Positions 28,965 through 38,965 of a DNA stretch of 64,000 nucleotides are shown in pieces. Under the pieces are notes generated by a model. That model did not search any database. It was not told the DNA's origin and saw only the letters and a program-made list of their open reading frames with translations. Source of the stretch: Janthinobacterium sp. ROICE36 (GTDB lineage Bacteria; Pseudomonadota; Gammaproteobacteria; Burkholderiales; Burkholderiaceae_D); NCBI RefSeq assembly GCF_002869965.1, contig NZ_PEBS01000002.1, forward strand, positions 62,001 to 126,000. Direction: 5' to 3'. Each line of letters starts with the position of its first letter. Positions within the stretch are counted from its first letter, which is position 1. A program made the position numbers and the translations under genes.

Positions 28965-29462
28965 TTATTCTGGCTTCAACTCTTTCAGGGCCGCAAACGG
29001 CGACTTTTTTTCAGTCTTGAGAGCATCGAGCTGCGCCGTATCGGGGCAGACCTCGTGTTTGGGTACCTGCGGCAGGGCCAGCAAGGCTTCATCTTCGATC
29101 AGGGCTGCGGCATCCATGCTGCGGCTGCCGACGATCACATCGATCTTTTCATCGTTGACGATTTCTTCGATCTCGTCCGCGTGCTCGTCATCCTTGCCCA
29201 GCATCAGCGTAGTCGTCGAATCAATTGCGTAAGCATACGGGGCCAGGCAACGCTGGCAAACCAGCTGAACGGTGCCGTTGACCGACAAGGTCAGTTGTTG
29301 GTAGCCCAGCTTGCTGGTGCCGCCGACGATCTTCCAGGAGATCTCGCCGGAAGCATCTGCACAATCCTTGGTCAACCGGGTCATTTCAGCGACAGGAGTT
29401 ACACCCTCGCGGCTCCCGCTGATACGACAAAAATCAAAGGCGTCGATCACAAAAGCATTCAT
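28965..29462 (-). CDS. yceD: YceD family protein (DUF177), 23S rRNA accumulation protein
   Basis: 165 residues from the ATG at 29462 (MNAFVIDAFDFCRISG); the frame runs to 29546 but without conservation. The DUF177 hallmarks are a CxxC pair in LVCQRCLAPYAY and a C-terminal acidic part. In E. coli and plants the family is needed for normal 23S rRNA levels. First gene of the rpmF-plsX-fab operon, and divergent from maf. Confidence 0.93.
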   Translation of the reverse strand: MNAFVIDAFDFCRISGSREGVTPVAEMTRLTKDCADASGEISWKIVGGTSKLGYQQLTLSVNGTVQLVCQRCLAPYAYAIDSTTTLMLGKDDEHADEIEEIVNDEKIDVIVGSRSMDAAALIEDEALLALPQVPKHEVCPDTAQLDALKTEKKSPFAALKELKPE

Positions 29463-29640
29463 TGGTAGAAAATTTCCCCGGAAAACCTGCGATAATAACA
29501 GGGTTTTTAGTGCCGAGTCAAAGGCTATGCGTCTTTTTCGACGCACTGATTGGCCTATTTGTTAACACACCACCAATAGCGCCATGCCGCCCGGGGCCTC
29601 ATTGACAGGTCCCGCACCCCGGAGTTTCACTGAAATCCCC

Positions 29641-30306
29641 ATGACGCACATACTGACACCGACTAGCAAGGCCATGCCGGCCACCATCGATTACCGAATG
29701 ATACCAACTTCCGCCCCATTGCGCTTGATTCTTGCATCGAGTTCGACCTACCGCAAGGAACTGCTGGATCGCCTGCGTCTGCCCTTCGAGGTGGCCGTGC
29801 CCGATTTCGACGAAAGCCCCCTGCCCGGCGAAAGCCCCAGCGCCACGGCCCTGCGCCTGGCCCAGGCCAAGGCGCAGGCCGTGCTCGACCGCTACCCTGG
29901 CAGCCTCGTCATCGGGTCCGACCAGGTCGCCACCCTGGATGGCGCGCAGATCGGCAAGCCGGGCAACCATGCCAGTGCCATGCTGCAACTGCAAACCATG
30001 CGCGGACGCCAGACCGTGTTCCATACGGCCCTGTGCCTGCTCGACGGGCGCCACTCGCCCGCCGTGGCGCAAGTGGAAGATATCCAGACCCTCGTCACCG
30101 TGCGCGACTTGCCCGATGCCGAGCTGGACGCCTACCTGCGCATCGAGCAACCGTATGATTGCGCCGGCAGCGCCAAGAACGAAGGCCTGGGCATCGTCCT
30201 GCTCGAATGCATCGACAGCGTTGACCCCACGGCCCTCACCGGCTTGCCGCTGATCGCCCTCACTGGCATGCTGCGCAAGGCGGGCGTGGCATTTTTCACC
30301 ATTTAA
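29641..30306 (+). CDS. Maf-like nucleotide pyrophosphatase
   Basis: Maf/YceF family house-cleaning enzyme that hydrolyses modified nucleotides (m7GTP type). Core residues run from LRLILASSSTYRKELLDRL through PDFDESPLPGES, LVIGSDQVATLDG, IGKPGNHA and EQPYDCAGSAKNEGLG. The true start is unclear: ATG codons at 29641, 29674 and 29698 are all in frame and none has a strong ribosome binding site; 29641 is given as the longest reasonable choice. Adjacent to the divergent yceD operon, as in E. coli. Confidence 0.92.
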   Translation: MTHILTPTSKAMPATIDYRMIPTSAPLRLILASSSTYRKELLDRLRLPFEVAVPDFDESPLPGESPSATALRLAQAKAQAVLDRYPGSLVIGSDQVATLDGAQIGKPGNHASAMLQLQTMRGRQTVFHTALCLLDGRHSPAVAQVEDIQTLVTVRDLPDAELDAYLRIEQPYDCAGSAKNEGLGIVLLECIDSVDPTALTGLPLIALTGMLRKAGVAFFTI

Positions 30307-30324
30307 TTTACCCATAAGTAGAAT

Positions 30325-31074
30325 ATGACCGGCACCCTGTACCTGATCCCCAACCACCTTGGCCTGTCCGAAGGCGCAATCGATCCGCTGTCCCACATCA
30401 TTCCCGAGCAGGTGCGGCAGATCACGTCGCAGCTCGATTATTTCGTCGCGGAAAACGCCAAGACGGCGCGCGCCTTCCTGAAATTGATCGGCAACCAGCA
30501 TCCGCTGGCCAAGCCCTTGCAGGAAATCACCATTTCCGAACTCAACGTGAATACCCCGGCGCAAGCGCTGGCCGGCTTGCTGGCGCCCTTGCTGGCGGGA
30601 CGCGATGCGGGTCTCGTCTCGGAGGCCGGCGTGCCCGCCGTGGCCGACCCCGGCGCCGACCTGGTGCGCCTGGCGCATCAGCACGGCATTCAAGTACGCC
30701 CACTGGTGGGCCCGTCGTCGATCCTGCTGGCCGTGATGGCCAGCGGCTTGAACGGCCAGAGTTTCGCCTTCAACGGCTACCTGCCCACCGATGCGGCTCT
30801 GCGCGCCAAGCGCATCAAGGAACTGGAAGTGCGTTCGCGCACGGAAAAGCAGACCCAGCTGTTCATCGAAACGCCCTACCGCAACGCCGCCATGCTCGAA
30901 GCGCTGGTAGCGCAATGCGCACCTGCCACGTTGATCTGCGTCGCCACCGACCTCAGCCTGGATACGGAAAGCGTGCAGACGTGGAATGGCGGGCAGTGGA
31001 AGAAACAATTGGCGGCAGGCAAGGCGCCCGACTTCCACAAGAAGCCGACCGTGTTCTTGTTGCTGGGACAGTAA
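30325..31074 (+). CDS. SAM-dependent tetrapyrrole methylase family protein (RsmI-like)
   Basis: 249 residues, 18 bases after maf. It has the tetrapyrrole methylase fold: TLYLIPNHLG start, GLVSEAGVPAVADPGADLVR (the SAM-binding Gly-rich part), VRPLVGPSSILLAVMASGLN, and a C-terminal VFLLLGQ. RsmI methylates the 2'-O of C1402 in 16S rRNA. This protein is shorter and diverges from RsmI in its second half, so it may be a paralogue with another substrate. Ends at a strong terminator. Confidence 0.85.
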   Translation: MTGTLYLIPNHLGLSEGAIDPLSHIIPEQVRQITSQLDYFVAENAKTARAFLKLIGNQHPLAKPLQEITISELNVNTPAQALAGLLAPLLAGRDAGLVSEAGVPAVADPGADLVRLAHQHGIQVRPLVGPSSILLAVMASGLNGQSFAFNGYLPTDAALRAKRIKELEVRSRTEKQTQLFIETPYRNAAMLEALVAQCAPATLICVATDLSLDTESVQTWNGGQWKKQLAAGKAPDFHKKPTVFLLLGQ

Positions 31075-31080
31075 ACGACA

Positions 31081-31112
31081 AACGCCACGGACAATTATCC
31101 GTGGCGTTTTTG
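31081..31112 (+). terminator. Rho-independent terminator after the maf pair
   Basis: AACGCCACGGA, loop CAATTA, TCCGTGGCGTT then TTTT: 11 perfect pairs. It starts seven bases after the methylase stop. Confidence 0.92.
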
Positions 31113-31139
31113 ATTGCAGCCCTACTAGGACAAGTACGA

Positions 31140-32057
31140 TTACACTCTTCTTGTTCCAGTATTTTTCTGGCCGCCCTTACCCGTTTCCAATACGAACTTC
31201 GCGCCATCGTCGCGACCCAATACCTTGACCAGGTACGGCATGACTTCGCGCAACATCGGCTCCAGGGTGTACGGCGGGTTCAAAATGAACATGCCACTGC
31301 TGTGCAAGCCGAAACCGTCCGGCGATGGCGTGTTGACGGTCAGGGTCACGTGCAGCCAGTCCGAGCTGGGCAATTGCTTGAGCTTGTCGGCGAACTGGCG
31401 CGATTCCATGCGCTGCAGCACCGGGTACCAGACGGCGTAGATGCCTGAAGGGAAGCGCACGAGGGCGTCGGCCAGGGTGTCCTTGACCTTGCGGTAATCC
31501 ATCTTGTCTTCATACGGCGGGTCGATCAGCACCAGCGCGCGGCGCGAAGGCGGCGGCAGCAGCGCTTTCAAGCTCTGGAAGCCGTCCGCCTTGGTGATGA
31601 GCACGCGCTTGCCGCGCACGCTAGGACGCTCGCCCTGGGCCAGCGCATGCGCCTCGACCTTGCGGAAGTTGTCAGCCAGAATCTTGGCATCGGCAGGATG
31701 CAGTTCGAACAGGCGCAGACGGTCTTGCTCGCGACTGACCTTGTCGGCGCAGTACGGCGACCCCGGGTAGTAGCGCATCTTGCCGCTCGGATTCATTTCC
31801 TTGATCAGCTTCATGTACTCGGCCAGCGAGGCCGGCAAGTCCGTGCGGTCCCACAGGGGCGCGATGCCCGTTTCGTACTCGGCATTTTTCGCAGCATAAC
31901 CACCGTCGAGCGCATACACGCCCGCGCCGGAGTGGGTATCGATATAACTATAGGCGGTATCTTTTTGATTCAGATATTGCAACAACTGAATCTGCACATA
32001 ATGTTTCAACACATCGGCGTGATTACCCGCGTGAAAGGCGTGGCGGTAACTCAACAT
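31140..32057 (-). CDS. rlmJ: 23S rRNA (adenine(2030)-N6)-methyltransferase
   Basis: 305 residues. It begins MLSYRHAFHAGNHADVLKH, the RlmJ hallmark, followed by YIDTHSGAGVYAL (SAM motif I) and the N6-adenine catalytic motif LIDPPYEDKMDY. The C-terminus is about 20 residues longer than E. coli RlmJ and is basic (KGGQKNTGTRR). Convergent with the maf unit. Confidence 0.95.
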   Translation of the reverse strand: MLSYRHAFHAGNHADVLKHYVQIQLLQYLNQKDTAYSYIDTHSGAGVYALDGGYAAKNAEYETGIAPLWDRTDLPASLAEYMKLIKEMNPSGKMRYYPGSPYCADKVSREQDRLRLFELHPADAKILADNFRKVEAHALAQGERPSVRGKRVLITKADGFQSLKALLPPPSRRALVLIDPPYEDKMDYRKVKDTLADALVRFPSGIYAVWYPVLQRMESRQFADKLKQLPSSDWLHVTLTVNTPSPDGFGLHSSGMFILNPPYTLEPMLREVMPYLVKVLGRDDGAKFVLETGKGGQKNTGTRRV

Positions 32058-32334
32058 AAGCTGGCTAATTCCATAATAAAAATAAATAAAGGCGGGAGCG
32101 CTGACACCGGGCAGGGCATGAAAACAGACTGGAGGGGGTCAGGCTGCGGGGCCAGGAAACAGCATGGACCAGCGTCATCAGCGCGCAATAAGCAGCATTA
32201 TCCACCAGAAAGGCGTATTACATCAAAAAACACAGCTAAACAAGCTCATGCATTCTCAGGATTGAAGGGGCCGGGCAAGGTAGAATACGCGCATCGGGCG
32301 CCCCGCGCCCATCCGCCTACTCATATATACCGCC

Positions 32335-32763
32335 ATGCACAGCCTGACCCTCACGACCGATAACCGCGCCGACGTCGCGGCAGCCCTGGCCGGCCCGCAC
32401 TGGACGGTGGCCTGCCTGTGTGCGCTGTGGTGCGGCACCTGTGGCAGCTACCGCGCCACGTTCGAGGAACTGGCCGCGCGCCATCCGGATACCGTCTTCA
32501 TCTGGATCGACATCGAAGACCAGGCCGACGTGGTGGGCGACCTCGATATCGACAACTTTCCCACCCTGCTGATACAGCGCGATGACAACGTGGCCTTCTT
32601 CGGCACCGTGCTGCCCGACGGCGGCCTGGCGCACCGCATGGTGCAGGCGCAGCAGGCGCTCAGCGGGGATGAACTGGCGGCGCTGGCCGGCAGCACGCAG
32701 GAGCGACGCGACTGGCAGCGCGATTGCAATTTGCGTCAATTACTGGCCGCCACCCTGGCCTGA
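32335..32763 (+). CDS. Thioredoxin family protein
   Basis: 142 residues, cytoplasmic. The active site reads ALWCGTCGSYR (CGTC instead of the CGPC of classical thioredoxin), and the cis-Pro is in DNFPTLLIQ. The C-terminal 40 residues form a helical tail not in classical thioredoxin. No signal peptide. Convergent with the molybdopterin hydroxylase gene, six bases between stop codons. The 277-base gap before it holds no gene. Confidence 0.88.
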   Translation: MHSLTLTTDNRADVAAALAGPHWTVACLCALWCGTCGSYRATFEELAARHPDTVFIWIDIEDQADVVGDLDIDNFPTLLIQRDDNVAFFGTVLPDGGLAHRMVQAQQALSGDELAALAGSTQERRDWQRDCNLRQLLAATLA

Positions 32764-32769
32764 GCCACC

Positions 32770-35043
32770 TCAAGCGAGACGCAGCGGCAGGCTGCGCAGC
32801 CGTTTCCCCGTCAAGCTGAATACGGCGTTGGCCACGGCCGGCGCGATGGGCGGCGTGCCCGGTTCGCCCACGCCTTCGGGATGCTCGGCGCTGGCGATGA
32901 TGATGCTTACCACCTCGGGCGTTTGCCCCATGCGCAGCACGGGATAGTCGTGGAAATTGCTCTGCTCCACTTTGCCATCTTTGAAGGTAATCTCGCCGCC
33001 CAGCGCCGCCGACAGGCCGAACAGCACGGCCGACTCCATCTGCTGGGCGATGATGTTCGGATTGACGGCGATGCCGCAATCGATGGCGCACACCACGCGC
33101 TGCACGCGGATCTCGCCATTTTCCACGGACACTTGCGCCACTTGCGCCACGATGCTGCCGAACGACTGGTGCAAGGCCACGCCATGCGCATGGCCGGGCG
33201 GAGGAGTGCCCGCCTTGGCCACCGCCGCATCGAGCACGGCCAGGTGACGCGGATGTTTCAATAACATGGCGCGGCGGAAAACGATGCCATCCTGCCCCGC
33301 CGCATGCGCCAGCTCATCGATAAAACTTTCCTTGAAGAATGCGTTGTGCGAATGCCCCACCGAGCGCCAGTAGCCGATGGGAACAACGCTATCGGCGATT
33401 ACGTGGGCGATGCGCTGGTTGGCAATTTCATACGGCATGTCGAATTCGCCTTCGGCCGTGGTCTTGTCCGGCCCCGCGCCGGGCAAGCCAAAATTGCGCT
33501 GCAGAAACTGATGCGTGATGGAACCGCTGACGGATTTATTGTCCCAGGACGCGATGCGGCCGTGCTCATCGAGGCGTGCCGCAAAACGCGCCAGCGCGGC
33601 GGGACGGTACATATCGTGCTGTATGTCCTGCTCTCGCGTCCACACCAGCTGCACCGGTGCGCCGTCGCACTGCAGCGCAATGGCCACGGCTTGCGCCACC
33701 ATGTCCACTTCCAGACGGCGGCCGAAACCGCCGCCGAGCAGCAGCACCTCGATGACCACGTCCTTCGCGTCGACGCCGGCCACTTTCGCCGCCACGTCGA
33801 CGGCGATGCCGGGCGCCTGCGTCGAGACCCACAGCATCACCTTGCCATCTTTGACCTGCGCGGTGCAGTTGACGGGTTCCATGGCCGCGTGCGCCAGGAA
33901 CGGCGCGCGGTATTCAGCCTTGACGCTGCGCAAAGCCTGCACAGCCTTGCCCTCCACCTCGCCGCTGGCGTGGTAGGCATGGCCCGCCTCGCTATCCAAC
34001 AGGCGGGCAAACTCCGCATACACGCCGGCGCTGGACAGCTTCGCTTGCGGGTCAGCCTTCCACTGCGTCGGCAAGGCGGCCGCCGCCTGTTTGGCGTGCC
34101 ACCAGGTGTCGGCCACCACGGCGGCACAAGAGACGCTGCGCTGAGCCAGCTGCGGCGTCAGGTCCAGCACTTTTATCACGCCCGGCAAGGCCAGGATGGG
34201 TGCTGCATCGAATGCGGCCAAGGTATCGCCCAGGCGCGGCGGCAAATGCAGGGCCGCGTACAGCATGCCGGGCGGGCGCGCATCGATGCCGAACCGCGCG
34301 CTGCCATTCACTTTGGACGGCGTGTCGCGGCGCGGCGCCGGCTGGCCGATCAGTTTGAAATCCTGGGGCAGTTTCAGCACGGGCGTGCCCGGGTCGATGG
34401 CGGCGGCGCGCTGCGCCAGGCTGGCGTAGCTGGCGCGCCGGCCATCGGGGTGGATCACGGTGCCATCCTGCGTGCGGCATTGCGCGGCCGGCACTTGCCA
34501 CTGCGCGGCGGCAGCTTTCAGCAGCATGGCGCGCGCCGACGCCCCCGCCTCGCGCATGGGGCCCCAGCCATCCTTCACGCTGGACGAACCGCCCGTGACG
34601 ATCACGCCCAGTTCGCGCGCCGCCTTGGCCACGGTCCACTGGGCCAGCGTCTTCAGGCGGCCCTGGTCGTCCGGGTGGAACGGCAGGCTATCCTTGAGCA
34701 TGGCCACATTGCCGAAGATTTTATCCATGGGCCCCTGGATCAGCTTGACGCTGTTCAAAGGCACGTCGAGTTCCTCGGCCACCAGCATGGGCAAGGCCGT
34801 GTGCACGCCCTGCCCCATCTCGCTGCGCGGCATGGCCAGGATCACCATGCCATCCGCGCCGATGGCCAGCCAGCCATTCAGCGCCACGGCGCCATCCTGG
34901 AGCGGCAGCGGCGCGCTGCCGTGCAGGCGCTGGCGCGGCGGCAGCACGCCCCAGCCCAGCACCAGGGCGCCCACGCCGGCCACGCCGAGACCCAGGCCGC
35001 CGAGCAGGAAACGGCGGCGCGACGGGGAAGATTGTGCGGCCAT
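32770..35043 (-). CDS. Molybdopterin-binding aldehyde-oxidase-type subunit (IorB-like), Tat-exported
   Basis: Large subunit of the xanthine-dehydrogenase superfamily, nearest to isoquinoline 1-oxidoreductase beta. 757 residues from the ATG at 35043, which gives a twin-arginine signal SRRRFLLGGLGLGVAGVGAL; the frame to 35193 overlaps the next gene. Cofactor motifs include LLLGGGFGRRLEVDMVAQA and, near the C-terminus, the catalytic Glu in GVGEPGTPPIAPAVANA. The partner (2Fe-2S)2 subunit IorA, cytochrome c and XdhC-type chaperone usually found next to it are absent here, so electron transfer partners must be encoded elsewhere. Substrate unknown. Confidence 0.9.
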   Translation of the reverse strand: MAAQSSPSRRRFLLGGLGLGVAGVGALVLGWGVLPPRQRLHGSAPLPLQDGAVALNGWLAIGADGMVILAMPRSEMGQGVHTALPMLVAEELDVPLNSVKLIQGPMDKIFGNVAMLKDSLPFHPDDQGRLKTLAQWTVAKAARELGVIVTGGSSSVKDGWGPMREAGASARAMLLKAAAAQWQVPAAQCRTQDGTVIHPDGRRASYASLAQRAAAIDPGTPVLKLPQDFKLIGQPAPRRDTPSKVNGSARFGIDARPPGMLYAALHLPPRLGDTLAAFDAAPILALPGVIKVLDLTPQLAQRSVSCAAVVADTWWHAKQAAAALPTQWKADPQAKLSSAGVYAEFARLLDSEAGHAYHASGEVEGKAVQALRSVKAEYRAPFLAHAAMEPVNCTAQVKDGKVMLWVSTQAPGIAVDVAAKVAGVDAKDVVIEVLLLGGGFGRRLEVDMVAQAVAIALQCDGAPVQLVWTREQDIQHDMYRPAALARFAARLDEHGRIASWDNKSVSGSITHQFLQRNFGLPGAGPDKTTAEGEFDMPYEIANQRIAHVIADSVVPIGYWRSVGHSHNAFFKESFIDELAHAAGQDGIVFRRAMLLKHPRHLAVLDAAVAKAGTPPPGHAHGVALHQSFGSIVAQVAQVSVENGEIRVQRVVCAIDCGIAVNPNIIAQQMESAVLFGLSAALGGEITFKDGKVEQSNFHDYPVLRMGQTPEVVSIIIASAEHPEGVGEPGTPPIAPAVANAVFSLTGKRLRSLPLRLA

Positions 35044-35053
35044 GGGTTGTCCT

Positions 35054-38000
35054 TTAGAGTGGTGAGTGATCGATCCAGCGCTCCAGCATATCCTGTGCCA
35101 GTAGCGGACGGCTATAAAAATATCCTTGCGCCAGCTTGCAGCCATGGCGCAGCAGGAAGGCGGCCTGCTCTTGCGTCTCCACGCCTTCGGCAATCACCGA
35201 CAAGTGCATGCTCTTGCCAAGCTGGATGATGGCAATCGCAATCGCTTCGTCGTTCACGTCCGTCGAGATATCCTTGATGAAGGAGCGGTCGATCTTCAGG
35301 GTCTGCACGGGCAACTGTTTCAGATACGCGAGCGAAGAATAACCGGTGCCAAAATCGTCGATGGCCAGGCCCACGCCGATGGCATGCAAATCATTGATGA
35401 AACCGAGGGCGTCGTCCGTGTTCATGATGACCGATTCCGTCACTTCCAGCTGCAAACGCTGCGGCTCCAGCCCCGTTTCCTGCAAGATATCGGCCACCAT
35501 GCCGGCGATGCTGCCCCGCTCGAACTGTTTCACCGACAGGTTGACGGCCATCTTCGGCACGTGCAAGCCCTGCGCCTGCCAGCGCATCATCTGGCGGCAC
35601 GCTTCGTCGAGCACCCATTTGCCCAGCTGGTTGATGAAACCGCTGTCTTCGGCTAGCGGGATGAAACGCACCGGCGGCACCAGGCCCAGTTCCGGGTGGT
35701 TCCAGCGCACCAGCGCCTCGACGCCGACCAGGCGGCCCGTGTCGATTTCCACCTGCGGCTGGTAATTCAGGAACACCTCGTTTTTCTCGATCGAGCGGCG
35801 CAAAAAGGTTTCCAGGCGCAGGCGCTCGACACCCTCGCCCGTCATCGACGGCGCATAGAAGCGGTAGCCATTGCGCCCGCGCGCCTTGGCCTGGTACATG
35901 GCCACGTCGGCATTGCGGATCAGCATGTTCAAGTCCAGCGCATCATCGGGATACAGGCTGATACCCACGCTGCAGGTGACGAACAATTCATGGCCGGCCA
36001 CCGTAAACGGCTGGTCGAACATGGTCATCAGCTTTTCCGCCACCTGCGTGGCGCCGTATTCGCCGTCGATGCGCTCGAGCAGCACGATGAACTCGTCGCC
36101 GCCCAGGCGCGCCAGCGTGTCGCCTTCGCGCAGTCGGGTAGCCAGTTGGCTGGCCACCTTTTGCAGCAATTCATCGCCGACATGGTGGCCCAGGGTGTCG
36201 TTGACGTTCTTGAAGCGGTCCAGGTCGATGAACAACACGGCCAGTTGCTCCTGGTCGCGCGCGGCGCGCAGCAGGGCGTGCTGCAGGCGGTCGTGGAACA
36301 GCAGACGGTTCGGCAGCGTCGTCAACGGGTCGTGGTGGGCCATGTGGTCGAGCTTTTCCTGCGACTCCTTGATCAAGGTGATGTCGCTGAACACGCCCAC
36401 GTAATGCATGGTGTCGGCGCGCGCGTCGCGCACGGCGCTGATGGTCAGCCATTCCAGGTAAATTTCACCGTTCTTGCGTTGGTGCCAGATTTCACCGCGC
36501 CAGAAACCGCTGGCCTTCAGTTCGTGCCACATGACCTCGTAAAACGCCGCGTCGTGGCGCGCCGAGCGGTTCAGCGATGAATGCCGGCCCACCGCCTCGG
36601 CCTCGGTATAGCCGGTGATCTGCGTAAAGGCGGGATTGACGGTGACGATGATGCCATGCGCGTCGACGACCATCACGCCATCGGCGATGTATTCCAGCAC
36701 GGTGGCCGACAGGCGCAGCTTTTCTTCCGCTTCCTTGCGCGCCGTGATATCGGCATACACCCAGATGCTGCCTTCGTTGGGGCGCAGCGGATCGAGCGCG
36801 CAGCCGCTGACCAGCGCCCAGAACAGGCTCCCATCGCGGCGCTTGTATTGGCGCTCCTCGCTGAAATCGCCACCGCTCGCCAGCGCCGGATACTGGCGCT
36901 CGCCCGCTTCCTCGAAGTCATACGACGTCATGAACACGATGGCGGTCGAACTGCCCGTCATCTCGGCGTGGCCATAGCCAAACAGTTCCTCGCAACGGCG
37001 ATTGACGGAAATGATGCGCCGGTGGCGCACGAACATCACGCCGAACATCACGTTGTCCAGTATCGCGCTTTGCTCCGTCAGCAGCGCCTCGATGCGCATC
37101 TCGTGGTGCTTGCGCTGGCTGATGTCGGCAATGATGCCGTCAACCCAGGTGACGCCCTGCTCGCCCGCCTGCGGCTGGCCATTCTCCGCCACCCAGCGCT
37201 CGATGCCGAAAGCGTCGATGATGCGGTATTCCAGTGCATACGGGCGCACCTCTAGCACCGCCTGGCGCACGCCGCGGCGGTGTTCGCGGCGGTCTTCCGG
37301 GCAGATCAGGTCAACCCAGGCATGCGTAGTGCCGCGCATGAACTGGCGCGCCGAATAGCCGGCGATGTCCTCGATGGCATCGCTGACAAAATCGATGGGG
37401 CCGTCGGGCCGATAGCGGAAGACGGCGCCCGGCACCTGCGTGACGATGCTGCGGAAACGCTCTTCGCGCTGACCCACATCTTCGAACAGCTGGCGGATGG
37501 CCGCGCGCATTTGCTCGAGCTGGGCCGTCAGGCGTCCCAGTTCGTCATTGCTGTGCGAGGCCAGCGGCGTATCGAAATCGCCGTGTGACAGGCGGTCGGA
37601 AAAGCCCGTCAGGCGGCGCAGAGGTTTCAACAGGCGGCGGTTCAGGAACAGCACGATCAGCGCCATCGACACGGCCAGCTGCGCGCCCAACACGAAAATG
37701 TAGGACATCTGCTTTTCGCGCAGCTCCTGCTGGCTGCGCGCATCGTCCATCTCGACGACGATGTGGCCGATGCGTTCGCCGCGCACGAGGATGTCGCGCT
37801 CGGCGCGATACAGATTACCCACGGGCCGCTGCGGCGCCTGCAGGCTGATGAATTCCGTATCACCCTGCCCCTGCACCTTCACCAGCAGCACGGCGCGGTC
37901 GCGCATCACCGACTCGACCAGCGAATGGGCCGATTCCGCATTCATGTTCCACAGCGATTCCTGCATGCCCAGCGCCAGGATGTCGGCATTGCGCTGCAAG

Positions 38001-38179
38001 GCTTCGTTCAGGCTGGTGCGCGCCGACTGGCGTTCATGCACGCCGACCAGCAGGTAGCTGCCGAAAATGGCGGGAACGACCAGGCCGCCAAACACCACCA
38101 GCAACAAGGCGCCATAGATCGACGAGCCGTACAGCACGCGCAGGCTGGCGCGCAGGCGCTGATAGGGCGAATTAAACAT
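35054..38179 (-). CDS. PAS-GGDEF-EAL bifunctional cyclic-di-GMP protein
   Basis: Membrane-bound sensor of 1041 residues. TM1 is at about 20-45, a periplasmic sensor domain of about 110 residues follows, TM2 is at about 160-182, then a HAMP-like linker, three PAS domains (about 240-355, 370-480, 490-610), a GGDEF domain (LARLGGDEFIVLL at about 690) and an EAL domain (VGVEALVRWNHPELG at about 820). Both catalytic signatures are intact, as are the EAL residues in LAIDDFGTGYSSLAYLKQLP and LKIDRSFI. It can therefore potentially make and break cyclic-di-GMP, with the PAS array deciding. It stops 11 bases before the IorB-like start but is probably a separate unit. Confidence 0.96.
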   Translation of the reverse strand: MFNSPYQRLRASLRVLYGSSIYGALLLVVFGGLVVPAIFGSYLLVGVHERQSARTSLNEALQRNADILALGMQESLWNMNAESAHSLVESVMRDRAVLLVKVQGQGDTEFISLQAPQRPVGNLYRAERDILVRGERIGHIVVEMDDARSQQELREKQMSYIFVLGAQLAVSMALIVLFLNRRLLKPLRRLTGFSDRLSHGDFDTPLASHSNDELGRLTAQLEQMRAAIRQLFEDVGQREERFRSIVTQVPGAVFRYRPDGPIDFVSDAIEDIAGYSARQFMRGTTHAWVDLICPEDRREHRRGVRQAVLEVRPYALEYRIIDAFGIERWVAENGQPQAGEQGVTWVDGIIADISQRKHHEMRIEALLTEQSAILDNVMFGVMFVRHRRIISVNRRCEELFGYGHAEMTGSSTAIVFMTSYDFEEAGERQYPALASGGDFSEERQYKRRDGSLFWALVSGCALDPLRPNEGSIWVYADITARKEAEEKLRLSATVLEYIADGVMVVDAHGIIVTVNPAFTQITGYTEAEAVGRHSSLNRSARHDAAFYEVMWHELKASGFWRGEIWHQRKNGEIYLEWLTISAVRDARADTMHYVGVFSDITLIKESQEKLDHMAHHDPLTTLPNRLLFHDRLQHALLRAARDQEQLAVLFIDLDRFKNVNDTLGHHVGDELLQKVASQLATRLREGDTLARLGGDEFIVLLERIDGEYGATQVAEKLMTMFDQPFTVAGHELFVTCSVGISLYPDDALDLNMLIRNADVAMYQAKARGRNGYRFYAPSMTGEGVERLRLETFLRRSIEKNEVFLNYQPQVEIDTGRLVGVEALVRWNHPELGLVPPVRFIPLAEDSGFINQLGKWVLDEACRQMMRWQAQGLHVPKMAVNLSVKQFERGSIAGMVADILQETGLEPQRLQLEVTESVIMNTDDALGFINDLHAIGVGLAIDDFGTGYSSLAYLKQLPVQTLKIDRSFIKDISTDVNDEAIAIAIIQLGKSMHLSVIAEGVETQEQAAFLLRHGCKLAQGYFYSRPLLAQDMLERWIDHSPL

Positions 38180-38440
38180 GCGGCAACAGGGCGATAGGGA
38201 TCAGGCAGGCAATCATGGAACTTTACAGGGCAATCCGGGTGATAAGGCGGGAAGAAACTTTTTCAGGAGCAATTATGCATGGAAAAAGCGGGGGAAGTCA
38301 CCAATAAACACGCGCCAGCGGCCACGTCATGCCATATAGACAGGGTTGAAAAACCACACGCGGGCTGGCGCGCCCGGCCAGCGCCAGCAGAAAAGCGCGC
38401 AGCTTGCTATCATCGCGCCACTTTACCTAGAGGAACCACC

Positions 38441-38947
38441 ATGACCTTCTCCATCTACTCCGCTTCCATCCCCGTCTTCAAACAGATCCTGGGCAGCCTG
38501 GCCGCCATCCTGGACAAGGCCGAAACGCAGGCGCAAGACAAGAAAATCGACCCGAACGCCCTGCTGCAATTCCGCTTGTTCCCGGACATGCTGCCCTTCG
38601 TGCGCCAGATCCAGATCGCCACCGACTTCGCCAAGGGCTGCGGCGCGCGCCTGGCCGGCGTGGCCGTGCCACCGTATGAAGACAGCGAACAGAGCTTTGC
38701 AGAGTTGAAAGCGCGCATCGTGAAAACCATCGCCTTCCTGGAAAGCCTGCCGCAAGCGGACATAGCCGGCAGCGAAACGCGCGCCATCACCACCGGCAGC
38801 GGCGAAAAGACCAAGCACTTCACGGGCCAGACGTATCTGTTCCACTACGCGCTGCCGCACTTTTTCTTCCACGCGACGACGGCCTACGACATCCTGCGCC
38901 ACAATGGCATCGAAGTGGGCAAGAAGGATTTCATCGGCAGCTATTAA
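38441..38947 (+). CDS. DUF1993 family protein
   Basis: 168 residues from the ATG at 38441, which has AGAGGA eight bases upstream; the open frame to 38279 is not coding. MTFSIYSASIPVFKQILGSL start, RQIQIATDFAKGCGARLAG, and YLFHYALPHFFFHATTAYDI with many His/Phe residues are typical of DUF1993, related to DinB-like four-helix bundles. Function unknown. Followed by a large palindrome. The 261-base gap before it holds no supported gene. Confidence 0.88.
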   Translation: MTFSIYSASIPVFKQILGSLAAILDKAETQAQDKKIDPNALLQFRLFPDMLPFVRQIQIATDFAKGCGARLAGVAVPPYEDSEQSFAELKARIVKTIAFLESLPQADIAGSETRAITTGSGEKTKHFTGQTYLFHYALPHFFFHATTAYDILRHNGIEVGKKDFIGSY

Positions 38948-38965
38948 TCGTTACCCCCTAAAGTA

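Noticed and set aside
33304..35229. 641-codon plus-strand frame opposite the IorB-like gene
   Set aside because: Low-complexity Arg/His/Gly/Ala translation; the minus-strand frame has clear family motifs and a Tat signal.
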